Positions 1 to 7,815 are shown, counted from the first letter of the stretch. The stretch: DNA of 12,842 nt from CAZSDP01 sp964605665 (GCA_964605665.1 CAZSDP010000045.1:1-12842); one strand, 5' to 3'. Made by a program: numbers and translations. The notes: generated from the sequence alone by a model not told the origin.

Positions 1-998
1 GCCTCGACAGTGATCCGCTGAACGCAAACCTCTGCCGCGATGCAGACGGTGACGGTTGCGACGATTGCTCCAGTGGTACCGACGCTCCAAACAACGACGG
101 TCTCGACACCGATAGCGACGGTCAGTGCAACGTCGGCGACCCCGACGATGACAACGACACGTGGAGTGACACTGACGAAGCGGCGTGTGGCACCGACCCG
201 CTCAGCGCGGCTTCGGTTCCGACCGATACCGACAGCGATGGCAGTTGCGACGCAGTCGATCCCGACGACGACAATGATGGAGTCGCCGACGGTCTCGACA
301 GCGATCCTCTGAACGCGAATTTGTGCCGCGATGCAGACGGTGACGGTTGCGACGATTGCTCGAGTGGTACCGACGCTCCGAACAACGATGGACTCGACAC
401 CGATAGTGACGGTCAGTGCGACGTCGGCGACCCCGACGACGATAATGACGGAGTCGATGACGGTCTTGACAGTGATCCATTGAACGCAAATCTGTGTCGA
501 GACGTCGACGGTGACGGTTGCGACGATTGCTCGAGCGGAACCGATGATCCTGCGAACGACGGTGCAGATGGTGACGGAGATGGAATCTGCGACTTAGGCG
601 ATGCATGTCCGGGATCCGACGATTCCATCGATTGCAATGCGAATGGAGTTCCAGACGGATGTGACCTGAGCAGCGGTACAAGTGCGGATAGTAACAGCAA
701 CGGTATTCCCGACGAGTGTGATGGAACCTTCTTCGTACGTGGAGATAAGAATGTGGACGGTAATTACGACATTTCCGATCCGATCTTCGGTCTCGATGTA
801 CTCTTTGGTTCCGGAGTTGCGCTGTGTGATCTCGCGATGGATGCGAATGCGGATGACCTGGTCGATATCTCGGACATCATCTATTCGTTGTCGGCGATCT
901 TCGGAACAGGTCCAGCGCCGACCGCTCCGTTCCCCGCTTGTGGACTTGACCCGACTCCAGGGCCTTTGACTTGCAATTCATTCCCTGCATGCCCGTAG
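1..998 (+). CDS. Secreted thrombospondin type 3 repeat protein with dockerin-like C-terminus (5' partial)
   Basis: The reading frame is open from the window edge (first full codon at base 3) to the TAG at 996-998, so the N-terminus and any signal peptide lie outside. The visible 331 residues are very rich in Asp, Asn, Gly and Cys. From base 3 to about 590 they form thrombospondin type 3 (TSP3) calcium-binding repeats, with motifs such as DADGDGCDDC, DTDSDGQC and DPDDDND. Bases 600-720 carry two shorter Cys/Asp repeats ending in GIPDECDG. From 732 (FVRGDKN) to the end is a dockerin-like module with two EF-hand-type loops, GDKNVDGNYDISD and DANADDLVDISD, then a Pro/Cys tail (PFPACGLDPTPG). TSP3 and dockerin folds bind calcium and are extracellular in known families; location at the surface or in the medium is inferred. 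The same C-terminal module ends the protein at 9315-10835. Its original function (adhesin, matrix protein or enzyme appendage) cannot be told from the visible part. Confidence 0.9.
   Translation, partial: LDSDPLNANLCRDADGDGCDDCSSGTDAPNNDGLDTDSDGQCNVGDPDDDNDTWSDTDEAACGTDPLSAASVPTDTDSDGSCDAVDPDDDNDGVADGLDSDPLNANLCRDADGDGCDDCSSGTDAPNNDGLDTDSDGQCDVGDPDDDNDGVDDGLDSDPLNANLCRDVDGDGCDDCSSGTDDPANDGADGDGDGICDLGDACPGSDDSIDCNANGVPDGCDLSSGTSADSNSNGIPDECDGTFFVRGDKNVDGNYDISDPIFGLDVLFGSGVALCDLAMDANADDLVDISDIIYSLSAIFGTGPAPTAPFPACGLDPTPGPLTCNSFPACP
3..546 (+). repeat. Coding tandem repeats, 171-base (57-codon) TSP3 unit
   Basis: Three copies of one unit start at 3, 294 and 465. Each encodes LDSDPLNANLCRD followed by DGDGCDDCSSGTD. 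The second and third starts are 171 bases apart. The first and second are 291 bases apart because 120 bases (159-278, a 40-residue repeat of another TSP3 subtype with ACGTDPLSA) sit inside the first copy. The copies are close to identical at DNA level over long stretches, with mostly silent differences, which indicates recent duplication within the gene. The third copy diverges after about 546. Confidence 0.85.
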
Positions 999-1037
999 GT
1001 GGTGAGCGGTATTTTCAATAGTCCATCAGGATGGAGT

Positions 1038-1080
1038 AGGCCGGGAACTGCACAACGCAGTTCCCGGCCTCTTTGCTCTT
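1038..1080 (+). terminator. Rho-independent terminator
   Basis: A perfect 14-bp stem (1038-1051 paired with 1057-1070, core GGCCGGGAACTGC) has a 5-base loop, ACAAC, and is followed by the T-rich stretch TCTTTGCTCTT. It lies 39 bases after the stop of the TSP3 gene. The stem would also form in the opposite transcript leaving the gene at 1088-2053, but that side lacks a T-run. Confidence 0.85.
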
Positions 1081-1087
1081 CTGCAGC

Positions 1088-2053
1088 TCAAGCTGAGTCT
1101 GATCCCTTTGAGTTGTCCTCTTCTTGAGACTTCTCCTGACCCTGCTCGAGCACTCGTTGAAGTGTGACTTGAAGGCTCATTCGCTCGCTGGGGGATTCGA
1201 TATCTTCGAAGCCCTTTGGGGTGGAATTCATGATGTCTTCGTCGGAAAGACCGTCTTTCTTTGCTCGCTCGATAAATGCGAAGACTCGATGAAAGTAATC
1301 ACGCATCGCGAGAACATCGGCACGCTTGCCCGTGATTCCACTTTCCTTTCGTCCATGCCCGAAGATAAAAACAGTCTCGTCATCGAAGTCCTCGTGGATT
1401 TTCTCGAGAACACTTGCCCAACCTTTGATCGAACCTCCGCCATTTGGATCGATAAAAGGATGCCAGCGGTTGAAGACGAGGTCACCGACGTGCGCCACGT
1501 TTGCATTCTGAAAGTGGATCACAGAATCACCGCCGGTATGAGCCGGCCCGTAGTGCTTCGCCTTGACCACCTCATCGCCGATTCCAGTCTTCCAGGACTT
1601 CTCAAAAGTGGTGTCGGCGTAAACTTGGCCCGCTGATCGGCCTCGTTCTTTTGCTTGGGCTTCTTGGAGAGTCGGGACATTTGCTTGGGCTACGATCTTC
1701 TCTACCAAGCCCTTGAACACATTGTTTCCACCGGTGTGGTCGCCGTGATGGTGAGTGTTCAATAGAAGCTGGATCTTCCCTTCGGTTCGACGCTCCAACC
1801 CTTTGCGACAGACTTCTGCAGTTCTTGGAAACTGGCTGTCGACAACCACTGCGGTATCTTCTTTGACATACCAGCCGATGGTTCCACCTTGTCCTACAAA
1901 CGTGCCGACCCCTGCGCGGATTTCGGTGAAGTTCGATGGGGCGCTCTGAGCGAAGGAGCGATTGGCGACGGTGGCCAAGGGGCCGAGGCTCAAGGCGGCA
2001 GCGGTTCTCGAAGAGAGCTCGAGGAATTTTCGGCGATTGATCAACAGAGGCAT
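1088..2053 (-). CDS. Tat-exported MBL-fold metallo-hydrolase
   Basis: Metallo-beta-lactamase-fold hydrolase of about 321 residues. With the ATG at 2053 the product starts with a twin-arginine signal (NRRKFLELSS, then a short hydrophobic stretch ending SFAQSA), implying export folded and probably metal-loaded. Numbered from a longer in-frame ATG at 2071, the binuclear metal site is complete: H107, H109, D111 and H112 in HHHGDH, H178 in GPAHTGGD, D197 in HVGDLVF and H239 in FGHG. The NTHHHGDHTGGN and GPAHTGGDS motifs resemble the B-type beta-lactamase / SoxH-like / quinoprotein-relay MBL group rather than glyoxalase II or RNase Z. Substrate is unknown, and lactamase activity should not be assumed. 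Neither ATG has a convincing ribosome site; 2053 was chosen because it puts the RR motif near the N-terminus. The C-terminal tail is charged (Glu/Lys/Ser). It lies 111 bases downstream of the Omp85 gene on the same strand, so co-transcription is possible. Confidence 0.9.
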   Translation of the reverse strand: MPLLINRRKFLELSSRTAAALSLGPLATVANRSFAQSAPSNFTEIRAGVGTFVGQGGTIGWYVKEDTAVVVDSQFPRTAEVCRKGLERRTEGKIQLLLNTHHHGDHTGGNNVFKGLVEKIVAQANVPTLQEAQAKERGRSAGQVYADTTFEKSWKTGIGDEVVKAKHYGPAHTGGDSVIHFQNANVAHVGDLVFNRWHPFIDPNGGGSIKGWASVLEKIHEDFDDETVFIFGHGRKESGITGKRADVLAMRDYFHRVFAFIERAKKDGLSDEDIMNSTPKGFEDIESPSERMSLQVTLQRVLEQGQEKSQEEDNSKGSDSA

Positions 2054-2164
2054 CCTTTCGAGAGAGTGCATTTGCTGAGGATTGTGGTGAGTAGCCTAGC
2101 TCAAGGAGGGAGAGGGTAAAATGCACCGCTGAACAGCTGCTGAAAATAGAATGCCTATGGAGCG

Positions 2165-3721
2165 TTAGAAACTCAGGCCGAAATTCACCGCTAGATTCGA
2201 ACCTTCTTCGGAAAACCCAAGATCTACTCGAAAGAGCGCCTGTCTTTCGAAGGTCATTCGAATTCCAACTCCAGCGCTCCACTTGTGATCTTCCTCAAAG
2301 AAGTCGCGAGAAGACTCCGATACGGTGCCTCCTTCGAAGAAGAGCGCTGCACCGAGTCTTTCAACTCGGCTATTTCCGATCACCGCGAATCCGCGGGGCA
2401 AGAGCCAGAGGCGGTACTCCAGTGAATAGTGAAGGGCTGACTCGTCGATGAATCGATCGGGTGGATAGCCGCGAAGTGTGTAGTTCCCACCGAGGCTCGG
2501 CAGTGCCCAGAAGGGAAGATTTCCGGCGGTGTCTCGGACTTGTAACCCAAGGGCGATCGTGTCGACCGGTGGGTGTTCCTCTTCGGGGTCTCCCCCGAGG
2601 TGGAAGAGTGGATAGACCGGCCAGATTCTAGAAGCCGCGGCTGAGATGACCGCTCCTTGGAGACTTCCCGATTGGATTGGAGAGTAGTCGACGTCAATTC
2701 CAACCGTCCCACCCGAGTAGGGGAGATGCTGACTGTCTCGTGTGTCGAATCGGAGGCCTCCATGGAGCCACAGAACATCGAGCCCATCCCCTTCATCGAA
2801 GGGTTCCGCGAAAGCATCTTGAGTATTTGGGATACCGACAATTTCGCCTTCACCGAGATTGCGGCGTTCGAAAGAAGTTCCCCATGAGAGAACCCAGTCA
2901 TCTCCTGGTTGTGGAAAAGTCAGGTCTTGGAAGACGCCCACTTCACTCAATGACTCGGAGTAACTCGACTCCGCATTTTCATCGCTATCTGCGCCAAACC
3001 CGTAGAAGCGTCTCGTCAAGGTCCGGGTGAACCCCGCTGTAGCACCGACCCAACTTCGTTCCTCCTGAATAATCCCACCGGCGGGTAGCTCGCGTTGGTG
3101 ATACCACCGTCGCCAGGTCGCTTTGTACTGCTGCTGACCCTCGGTGGTATAGGAGAGCCTGAGTGTGCCCAGCATCTGCCGTCGAGATGCGAGCAAGTCG
3201 ATGTCGGCAATCTGGAGTCCGCCCCCAGTTCCAACGTCGCCTTCGAAGAAGACGATCGGGGTAATAAAGGTCGTAGCGAGAAAGCGATCGATCATATTGC
3301 CCGGTGGAATGAGTCCTTCCGGGATGTATCTCCAGCGTTCGGGGTAAGCCAAGTCATCCGGGAGAAGAACTTTCGGGATTCTCCCGTCGTCGTCGATACC
3401 TTCAGCAAGATCTCCGGGAGGTCCTAAGATCGGATCCCCGGTGTACTGAGGGTTGGAGACGCTTTCAAATGTCTCAGCGTTCCAGCTCGCGGGGGTGATG
3501 ACAAAGTCGCGGATAGCATCTGCCCACTGATCGGGCCAGAGCTTCAATCGAACTGGCGCATCGGGGCTCGAGTCTGTAGGGGAGGAAGCCGGATGCAACG
3601 CGTGTGCACTGGCAGTGAGTGATAGTGCGACGAAACTGAGCAAAACGGTCCGTCGAACGACTTCGGCGGAGTTCTCCCGCAATGAGCAGATGGCGGCGCT
3701 CAGGCCTCGATCCTCGCCCAC
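2165..3721 (-). CDS. Omp85/BamA-TamA-type outer-membrane beta-barrel protein, apparently without POTRA domains
   Basis: 518 residues starting at a GTG (3721) with a good ribosome site upstream. A hydrophobic signal segment (residues about 25-41, VLLSFVALSLTASAHA) follows an unusually long 23-residue N-region. Residues 150-518 look like a surface-antigen (Omp85) beta-barrel: alternating amphipathic strands, the strand motif FDTRDSQHLPYSGG (325-338), the conserved lid motif LRGYPPDRF with R417-G418-Y419 inside GGNYTLRGY, SLEYRLWL (433-440), and a C-terminal aromatic beta-signal ending in Phe518. Residues 42-150 are Pro/Asp-rich and do not resemble POTRA repeats, so this is more like the short POTRA-less relatives than true BamA (about 800 residues). 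Omp85 proteins insert or move proteins or lipids across the outer membrane; the role of this one is unknown. The MBL hydrolase gene follows in the same direction. Confidence 0.88.
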   Translation of the reverse strand: MGEDRGLSAAICSLRENSAEVVRRTVLLSFVALSLTASAHALHPASSPTDSSPDAPVRLKLWPDQWADAIRDFVITPASWNAETFESVSNPQYTGDPILGPPGDLAEGIDDDGRIPKVLLPDDLAYPERWRYIPEGLIPPGNMIDRFLATTFITPIVFFEGDVGTGGGLQIADIDLLASRRQMLGTLRLSYTTEGQQQYKATWRRWYHQRELPAGGIIQEERSWVGATAGFTRTLTRRFYGFGADSDENAESSYSESLSEVGVFQDLTFPQPGDDWVLSWGTSFERRNLGEGEIVGIPNTQDAFAEPFDEGDGLDVLWLHGGLRFDTRDSQHLPYSGGTVGIDVDYSPIQSGSLQGAVISAAASRIWPVYPLFHLGGDPEEEHPPVDTIALGLQVRDTAGNLPFWALPSLGGNYTLRGYPPDRFIDESALHYSLEYRLWLLPRGFAVIGNSRVERLGAALFFEGGTVSESSRDFFEEDHKWSAGVGIRMTFERQALFRVDLGFSEEGSNLAVNFGLSF

Positions 3722-3729
3722 CTTGAGGT

Positions 3730-3737
3730 CCTCTCCT
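3730..3737 (-). promoter_or_regulatory. Ribosome binding site deciding the GTG start at 3721
   Basis: On the minus strand AGGAGAGG lies 8 bases before the GTG at 3721. It supports this start over any internal one, although it gives the signal peptide a long N-region. Confidence 0.6.
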
Positions 3738-4015
3738 GCGGGTTTCCGCCGGTCCGGGTCACTTCAGCCTCTCGACTCAAGGGTGTCCCTACCCCTTTTG
3801 CGCGTTGGAGCGATCTGGGAGAGGGAACTCCTTCTCTCATCTTTCGGCCAAATCGCCCCATATCCGTCCCCCAATTCGGATTCCTTCCCGCAGAGGTGCT
3901 GCAAGGCGATATTTGGCCCCTTAAAGCGAGATCGCAGCTTTTCGGTCTCCGCAACGAGAGATCTCGTTGGGTAATCCCATTGCTGGCAGCGGGAAACCGC
4001 TCTACTTTCCTCTAC
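3738..4015. promoter_or_regulatory. Divergent intergenic region, presumed promoters for both sides
   Basis: This segment separates the minus-strand Omp85 gene from the plus-strand UspA-DUF389 gene, so it must contain or adjoin both promoters unless the start of the UspA gene is further upstream. I see no clear sigma-70 hexamers or operator palindrome. The plus-strand frame of the UspA gene stays open back to about 3896, so a longer N-terminus is possible. Confidence 0.3.
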
Positions 4016-5968
4016 ATGTCGATCGCAGTGATGATTCGAGTTGAGGAGATGGAGAGGCTGCTCCCGTGGGCGGAAGCGGTCGCTCGTGCTCGCGGAGAAG
4101 ACCTCCTGTTAGTACGAGCGTCCAAAGATGGTTCTTCCGAATCGACGGGTGAGTTCTCAATTTCCCCGACTGAGGATCTCCTGACCTGGATACGAGAAGA
4201 GAAATTCGACGTTTCTTCGGAGTTACCTTCAGCTGACTCAGACGTACTCGGGAGTTCTTCAGAATCTCCGGAAGACCCCGATGCTCTGCAGATCACCCTA
4301 TGTTCGATTCCTAAGGACGAGTCCGGCGAGGCGATGCTCGACTTTCTGGAGGAACGACGCCCTTCGCTGTTGATATTGCCTCGTCCCTTGGCAGCCGAAG
4401 GACTGGTTCGGAATATCTTCCGCGGTGCGACCTGCGCAACGATGATTCTCGACTTGGCGGTTTCAGAGGCGGCAGAACAAGAATCGACTTCTGCACATGC
4501 GGGACCTCGAATCCTCGTTCCAGTGTCGAGCGGGAATAATGCGCGACTTGCCTTAGAGCTCGCCTGTCGGATTGCCGGGGAAGATGGGCGCGTCGAAGCT
4601 CTCTATGTCGAGCCTCGAATCGGTCAAGAGGCCGAACGAGTCGGCCGCAAGATTCTCTCACAAGAGATCCGCAAAGCGCTCAGCTCCAGTGATGTCAACG
4701 CGATCCAGGCTCGGGTGACCATCGCGAACGACCCCGCCGATGGAATCACCGAGGTGGTCAAGTCAGGAAGATATGACCTCGTTCTGGTCGGCGCATCGGA
4801 GGGCCTCGCAACTCCGAGGATGCGGCGGGGTACGATCCCTGACCGAATCCGGAAAGAAGTGACCCGATGCCCGGTTGGGGTTGTGCGTCGCGGAATCCCA
4901 TTGGGATACTTGCTCGAGCGGCGTTTGATTCGACTGTTGAGGGCGGTGGTCCCGCAGCTTTCGCGAGAAGAACGGGTGGAGTTGGTCGGTAAGATCCAAT
5001 CGAGCTCCAGCTTTAACTTCGACTTCGTCACTCTCGTTTGCTTGTCTACTCTGATCGCAGGTCTGGGTCTGATTCGAAACTCAGCCGCAGTCGTGATCGG
5101 AGCGATGCTTGTCGCTCCCTTGATGACCCCCCTCGTCGGCTGCGGTTTGGCGTTGGTGCATGGAAATTTGATTTTGATCCGGAACGCAGCAAAGTCGGTG
5201 TTCCTCGGATTCACGCTTAGCTTCGGCATAGGGATTCTACTTGGCGCGCTGATTCCTGGAGTGGTCGAGACTGAGGAACTTCTCGGTCGAGGAGAGCCAG
5301 ATGTTCTCGATCTACTCGTCGCGGCAGCGAGTGGTCTGGCTGCCGCATATGCTACCGCGCGTCCTGCGCTCTCAGGCGCTCTCCCTGGTCTGGCGATTGC
5401 TGCGGCACTGGTACCTCCCATCGCAACTTCGGGAATCGCTGGAGCGATGGGAGAATGGCGACTGGCGTTTGGGGCTGTCCTGCTCTTTCTCTCGAATATC
5501 GTCGCGATTGTTCTCGGTGCATCGGTGAGTCTCTATGCAGTGGGGCTACGGGGAGATCGACCTAGTGATCGACGAAAACTGTGGCTTCGCCCGACTCTTG
5601 CTGCCCTTCTCATACTTGCCTTTGCCATCGCTATGGGTCTGAGCTACTCGATGTATTCTTCACTTCCGACTGCTCGCGTAACTTCCGAGCTGCAGACAGA
5701 GATTGAGAAGGTTCTCCAAGAGGAGAATCTGCAATTGGGCAGTCGACCGCCGCAGACTCGACCTCGAAAAGACGTCGAAGAGACCAGTGACTCAAAAGTC
5801 GCGGTCTTAGAGGTTTGGGTAGAGGCGGCCTCTGCTCCGCGTCAGGAGCTCACCGAAAGAATTGCAGCAATTGCGACGAAGTCTCTCGGGATCCCGACTC
5901 GAGTACGGCTCATCACCGAAATTGTCGTGGTGAGCGAAGAGATCGCAGTCCCTTCACCGACTCCTTAG
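4016..5968 (+). CDS. UspA-DUF389 fusion integral membrane protein
   Basis: About 650 residues from the ATG at 4016. The frame is open a further 40 codons upstream, but that part reads as noise, whereas MSIAVMIRVEEMERLL suits the first strand of a UspA fold. Residues 1-160 form a degenerate Usp-like domain with an acidic insert. Residues about 163-292 form a clearer one, starting GPRILVPVSSGNNARLALEL and ending with the nucleotide-loop-like VGASEGLATPRMRRGT and CPVGVVRRG. Residues about 335-545 are a DUF389 hydrophobic domain with several membrane segments and hallmark motifs VVIGAMLVAPLMTPLVG and IAAALVPPIA; another membrane segment (LAALLILAFAIAMGLSY) follows. The last 95 residues form a soluble alpha/beta tail. 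Usp domains bind nucleotides in some relatives and respond to stress. DUF389 has no firmly established function, so a stress- or ligand-regulated transporter or sensor is inference. No clear ribosome site precedes the ATG. Confidence 0.9.
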   Translation: MSIAVMIRVEEMERLLPWAEAVARARGEDLLLVRASKDGSSESTGEFSISPTEDLLTWIREEKFDVSSELPSADSDVLGSSSESPEDPDALQITLCSIPKDESGEAMLDFLEERRPSLLILPRPLAAEGLVRNIFRGATCATMILDLAVSEAAEQESTSAHAGPRILVPVSSGNNARLALELACRIAGEDGRVEALYVEPRIGQEAERVGRKILSQEIRKALSSSDVNAIQARVTIANDPADGITEVVKSGRYDLVLVGASEGLATPRMRRGTIPDRIRKEVTRCPVGVVRRGIPLGYLLERRLIRLLRAVVPQLSREERVELVGKIQSSSSFNFDFVTLVCLSTLIAGLGLIRNSAAVVIGAMLVAPLMTPLVGCGLALVHGNLILIRNAAKSVFLGFTLSFGIGILLGALIPGVVETEELLGRGEPDVLDLLVAAASGLAAAYATARPALSGALPGLAIAAALVPPIATSGIAGAMGEWRLAFGAVLLFLSNIVAIVLGASVSLYAVGLRGDRPSDRRKLWLRPTLAALLILAFAIAMGLSYSMYSSLPTARVTSELQTEIEKVLQEENLQLGSRPPQTRPRKDVEETSDSKVAVLEVWVEAASAPRQELTERIAAIATKSLGIPTRVRLITEIVVVSEEIAVPSPTP

Positions 5969-5983
5969 ATGTTGATCGGAACT

Positions 5984-7156
5984 TTAAGGGGCGTCCAAGA
6001 TCACCCACGCCGCTTCGCCTCCAGTAGCGAGGGTTGAGGCGAGGATGCGCCCCGGGGTTGGAGATACGGCGGTTGGGTGAGGACGAATTGGAAGCCTTGG
6101 GTCGCATTCACAGTGTCCTGCACTTCCGCCGAGAGGCTCTCCTTCGGCGGCCAAACAGACCGCTGCGAGGAACCCGCCGCCGCCGAAGCCCGTTGTTCCG
6201 ATCGGTGCGAATACCGGTGGATGCGAGTCTTCGCCAAAGAGACCGGCAATCCAATCAGCCTCTTGTGAATCTCCTTCGATAGATCCTCGTGCTCCGGAAA
6301 CAACCCCTCCGATTGAATGCGGTGAGATTTCAGCTTCGCGAAGTTCATCCGCGACTTCCGAGCCGAGGCGGATGCCATTTTTTCCGAAGCCATAAGGTGC
6401 TGCTGTATCATCCATCGCCTGGTGCGACCAACTCAGACGACTGCGGCCTCGAACAGCCCGGTCTGCTGCAACGCTCTCTCGTTCGAGCAGGACTGCCGTT
6501 GCACCTTCGGCGAGAACCGTACCTTGGCGGCATCGATCGAAAGGTCTTGCGACCGGCGGAACGCCGTGATGGCTGGGAGCGAGTGCCTTGAGGCCTCTAT
6601 AAACTCGCAAGAGTTGTGGACTGACTGTGTCGACTTCGACGACGAGAGCTCTGGCCACACGATCAGCCTCTATCGATTCTGCCGCGGCAGCAAGCGCAAC
6701 TAACCCACTCGCTTCTCGTGAGGTGACGATTCCACCGATCCGATCGGTTCCGGTAGCTTCGAGCCAATGTTCTTTTAGATCATCAGGCCACTCTTGCAGG
6801 GGGATCGAGAATCGCTGTGACATTCCAAACGTGGTCGCGATCCACAACTCCGTTGGTAAATCCTCTGAAGCCAATTCAGCTTCACTTCGAGCTAACTTCG
6901 ATGCCTCTGAAGCGAGTTGAAGAGAGCGCAATTCGGGATCAAAAGAGAGTTCGAGTCGAGAGGTGACGAATTGCGCGAAATAGTCTGAAGGAATTGAATC
7001 GGCGCCGGGAGTGTCTTCTGTCGACGGGGTCGTGAGATCAGAGAGTCGATCGGCGGGAACTGAGCGTGCCTCGCGTAGCGCTTGCGAGAGGCGAGAGCGA
7101 CCTCTGCCTTGAGGACCAACTCGACCGAGACCAGTGACGATGATCTCACGCAGCAT
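5984..7156 (-). CDS. Beta-ketoacyl synthase-fold protein lacking the catalytic residues
   Basis: 390 residues with the KAS I/II layout throughout. The start LREIIVTGLGRVGPQG matches the usual RVVVTGLG start. RPFDRCRQGTVLAEGATAVLLE (residues 204-225) is the conserved RPFD-x-x-R-x-G-x-x-x-x-EGA motif. ASTLATGGEAAWVIL (373-387) sits where NSFGFGGxNAxLVL normally ends the fold. The active-site positions are changed: TACASG becomes SREASG (Glu148 for the nucleophilic Cys), HGTGT becomes GARGS (288-292; no His, though D296 and E299 of that helix remain), and the Lys and second His of K-x-x-x-GH become Ile319 and Phe324. A condensing role is therefore unlikely. It may be a structural partner like chain-length factors, or repurposed. 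No acyl carrier protein or partner ketosynthase gene is nearby. It ends 15 bases from the stop of the UspA-DUF389 gene, with no terminator between. Confidence 0.85.
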   Translation of the reverse strand: MLREIIVTGLGRVGPQGRGRSRLSQALREARSVPADRLSDLTTPSTEDTPGADSIPSDYFAQFVTSRLELSFDPELRSLQLASEASKLARSEAELASEDLPTELWIATTFGMSQRFSIPLQEWPDDLKEHWLEATGTDRIGGIVTSREASGLVALAAAAESIEADRVARALVVEVDTVSPQLLRVYRGLKALAPSHHGVPPVARPFDRCRQGTVLAEGATAVLLERESVAADRAVRGRSRLSWSHQAMDDTAAPYGFGKNGIRLGSEVADELREAEISPHSIGGVVSGARGSIEGDSQEADWIAGLFGEDSHPPVFAPIGTTGFGGGGFLAAVCLAAEGEPLGGSAGHCECDPRLPIRPHPTAVSPTPGRILASTLATGGEAAWVILDAP

Positions 7157-7165
7157 AGGTTGTCA

Positions 7166-7171
7166 TTCTCC
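7166..7171 (-). promoter_or_regulatory. Ribosome binding site for the ketosynthase-like gene
   Basis: On the minus strand GGAGAA sits 9 bases before the ATG at 7156, which supports that start and the 390-residue length. Confidence 0.5.
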
Positions 7172-7367
7172 AATCGCACTCAAGCAAGCTCTATTGAGCG
7201 ATGAGATGCCCGCTTCGAGAACCGATGACACTCTGAGATGTGAGAAGAAGCCGATCTCTGAGGCAGCCTGAATCGATCGACTCTTGATCGTTGTTGGCGA
7301 TCGTATGGAAAAGCGCAGATACAAAGCCTTCGAGTCGATGAGTCGACCCGAACTGGCTAGCCAGATT

Positions 7368-7376
7368 CCCCCCCCC
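7368..7376. repeat. Homopolymer tract C9 (G9 on the minus strand)
   Basis: Nine consecutive C, the longest homopolymer I noticed in the window. It lies at the overlap of two minus-strand frames, so a change in tract length would join or separate them. Confidence 0.9.
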
Positions 7377-7815
7377 TTAAACGCTTTTCCGAACAGAGAC
7401 TCCGTTGCATAAGAGCCCATAGAGCTGTCGCGAAAATCGGAGAGAAACGAACTCGGATCGAGTTGCCGGTCAGAGACTGCCGATTTTTGGTGCGATGGAG
7501 CCCTTTCCGCTGCGACAGGTCTGCCTGGTCGATTCCGACCAAATTGGCGGAAATCACCAGAGCGGCGTCAGAGAATCGGGGTCGAGAGTGCCCGATGAGG
7601 TCGCATACCGGAAAGCGACATGATATCCGTGAACCCCCCTCGAGGTCGAGTGGGTAGCGCCGCGGTGAAGTTCCTGTGTACGATCGACGTTGTTGGCGCG
7701 GAATCTGGACGTTTCAGAGGCAATTCGCTGACAATTTTGATGACCTGGTCGATCGATACAAAAGTAGATTCTAGAGATTCCTAAAGGACTCGTCGGTTTC
7801 AGGGGGCGACGTGTA

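Larger units (their letters stand above)
7157..7815. other. Intergenic stretch without a convincing gene
   Basis: 659 bases between the divergently read ketosynthase-like gene and the lipoprotein gene. Open frames here are short, lack ribosome sites and encode Ser/Arg-rich sequence typical of non-coding frames. Two minus-strand frames (7557-7357 and 7420-7163) overlap at a run of nine C. A 35-codon plus-strand frame starts at the ATG at 7305, with no ribosome site. Promoters for both flanking genes should lie here, but I cannot fix them. AGGGGG at 7801-7806 is the likely ribosome site of the lipoprotein gene. Confidence 0.5.

Noticed and set aside
122..700. Long open frames on the minus strand through the TSP3 region (for example 202-681 and 413-700).
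   Set aside because: They arise from the repetitive GAC/GAT/GGT codons of the real gene read in reverse; the products are low-complexity Arg/His or Ser/Pro sequence without family features.
1124..1636. A 170-codon plus-strand open frame opposite the MBL hydrolase.
   Set aside because: The minus-strand frame carries the full metal-binding motif set, so this is its shadow.
4624..5421. A 265-codon minus-strand open frame opposite the UspA-DUF389 gene.
   Set aside because: It is antisense to well-conserved Usp and DUF389 motifs, is Arg/Thr/Pro/Ser-rich and has no recognisable fold.
3915..5992. An 11-base inverted repeat (GCCCCTTAAAG at 3915-3925 and its complement at 5982-5992) flanking the UspA-DUF389 gene, as if marking a mobile unit.
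   Set aside because: Dozens of 11-base matches are expected by chance in a window this size. The match does not extend, there is no target-site duplication and no transposase.
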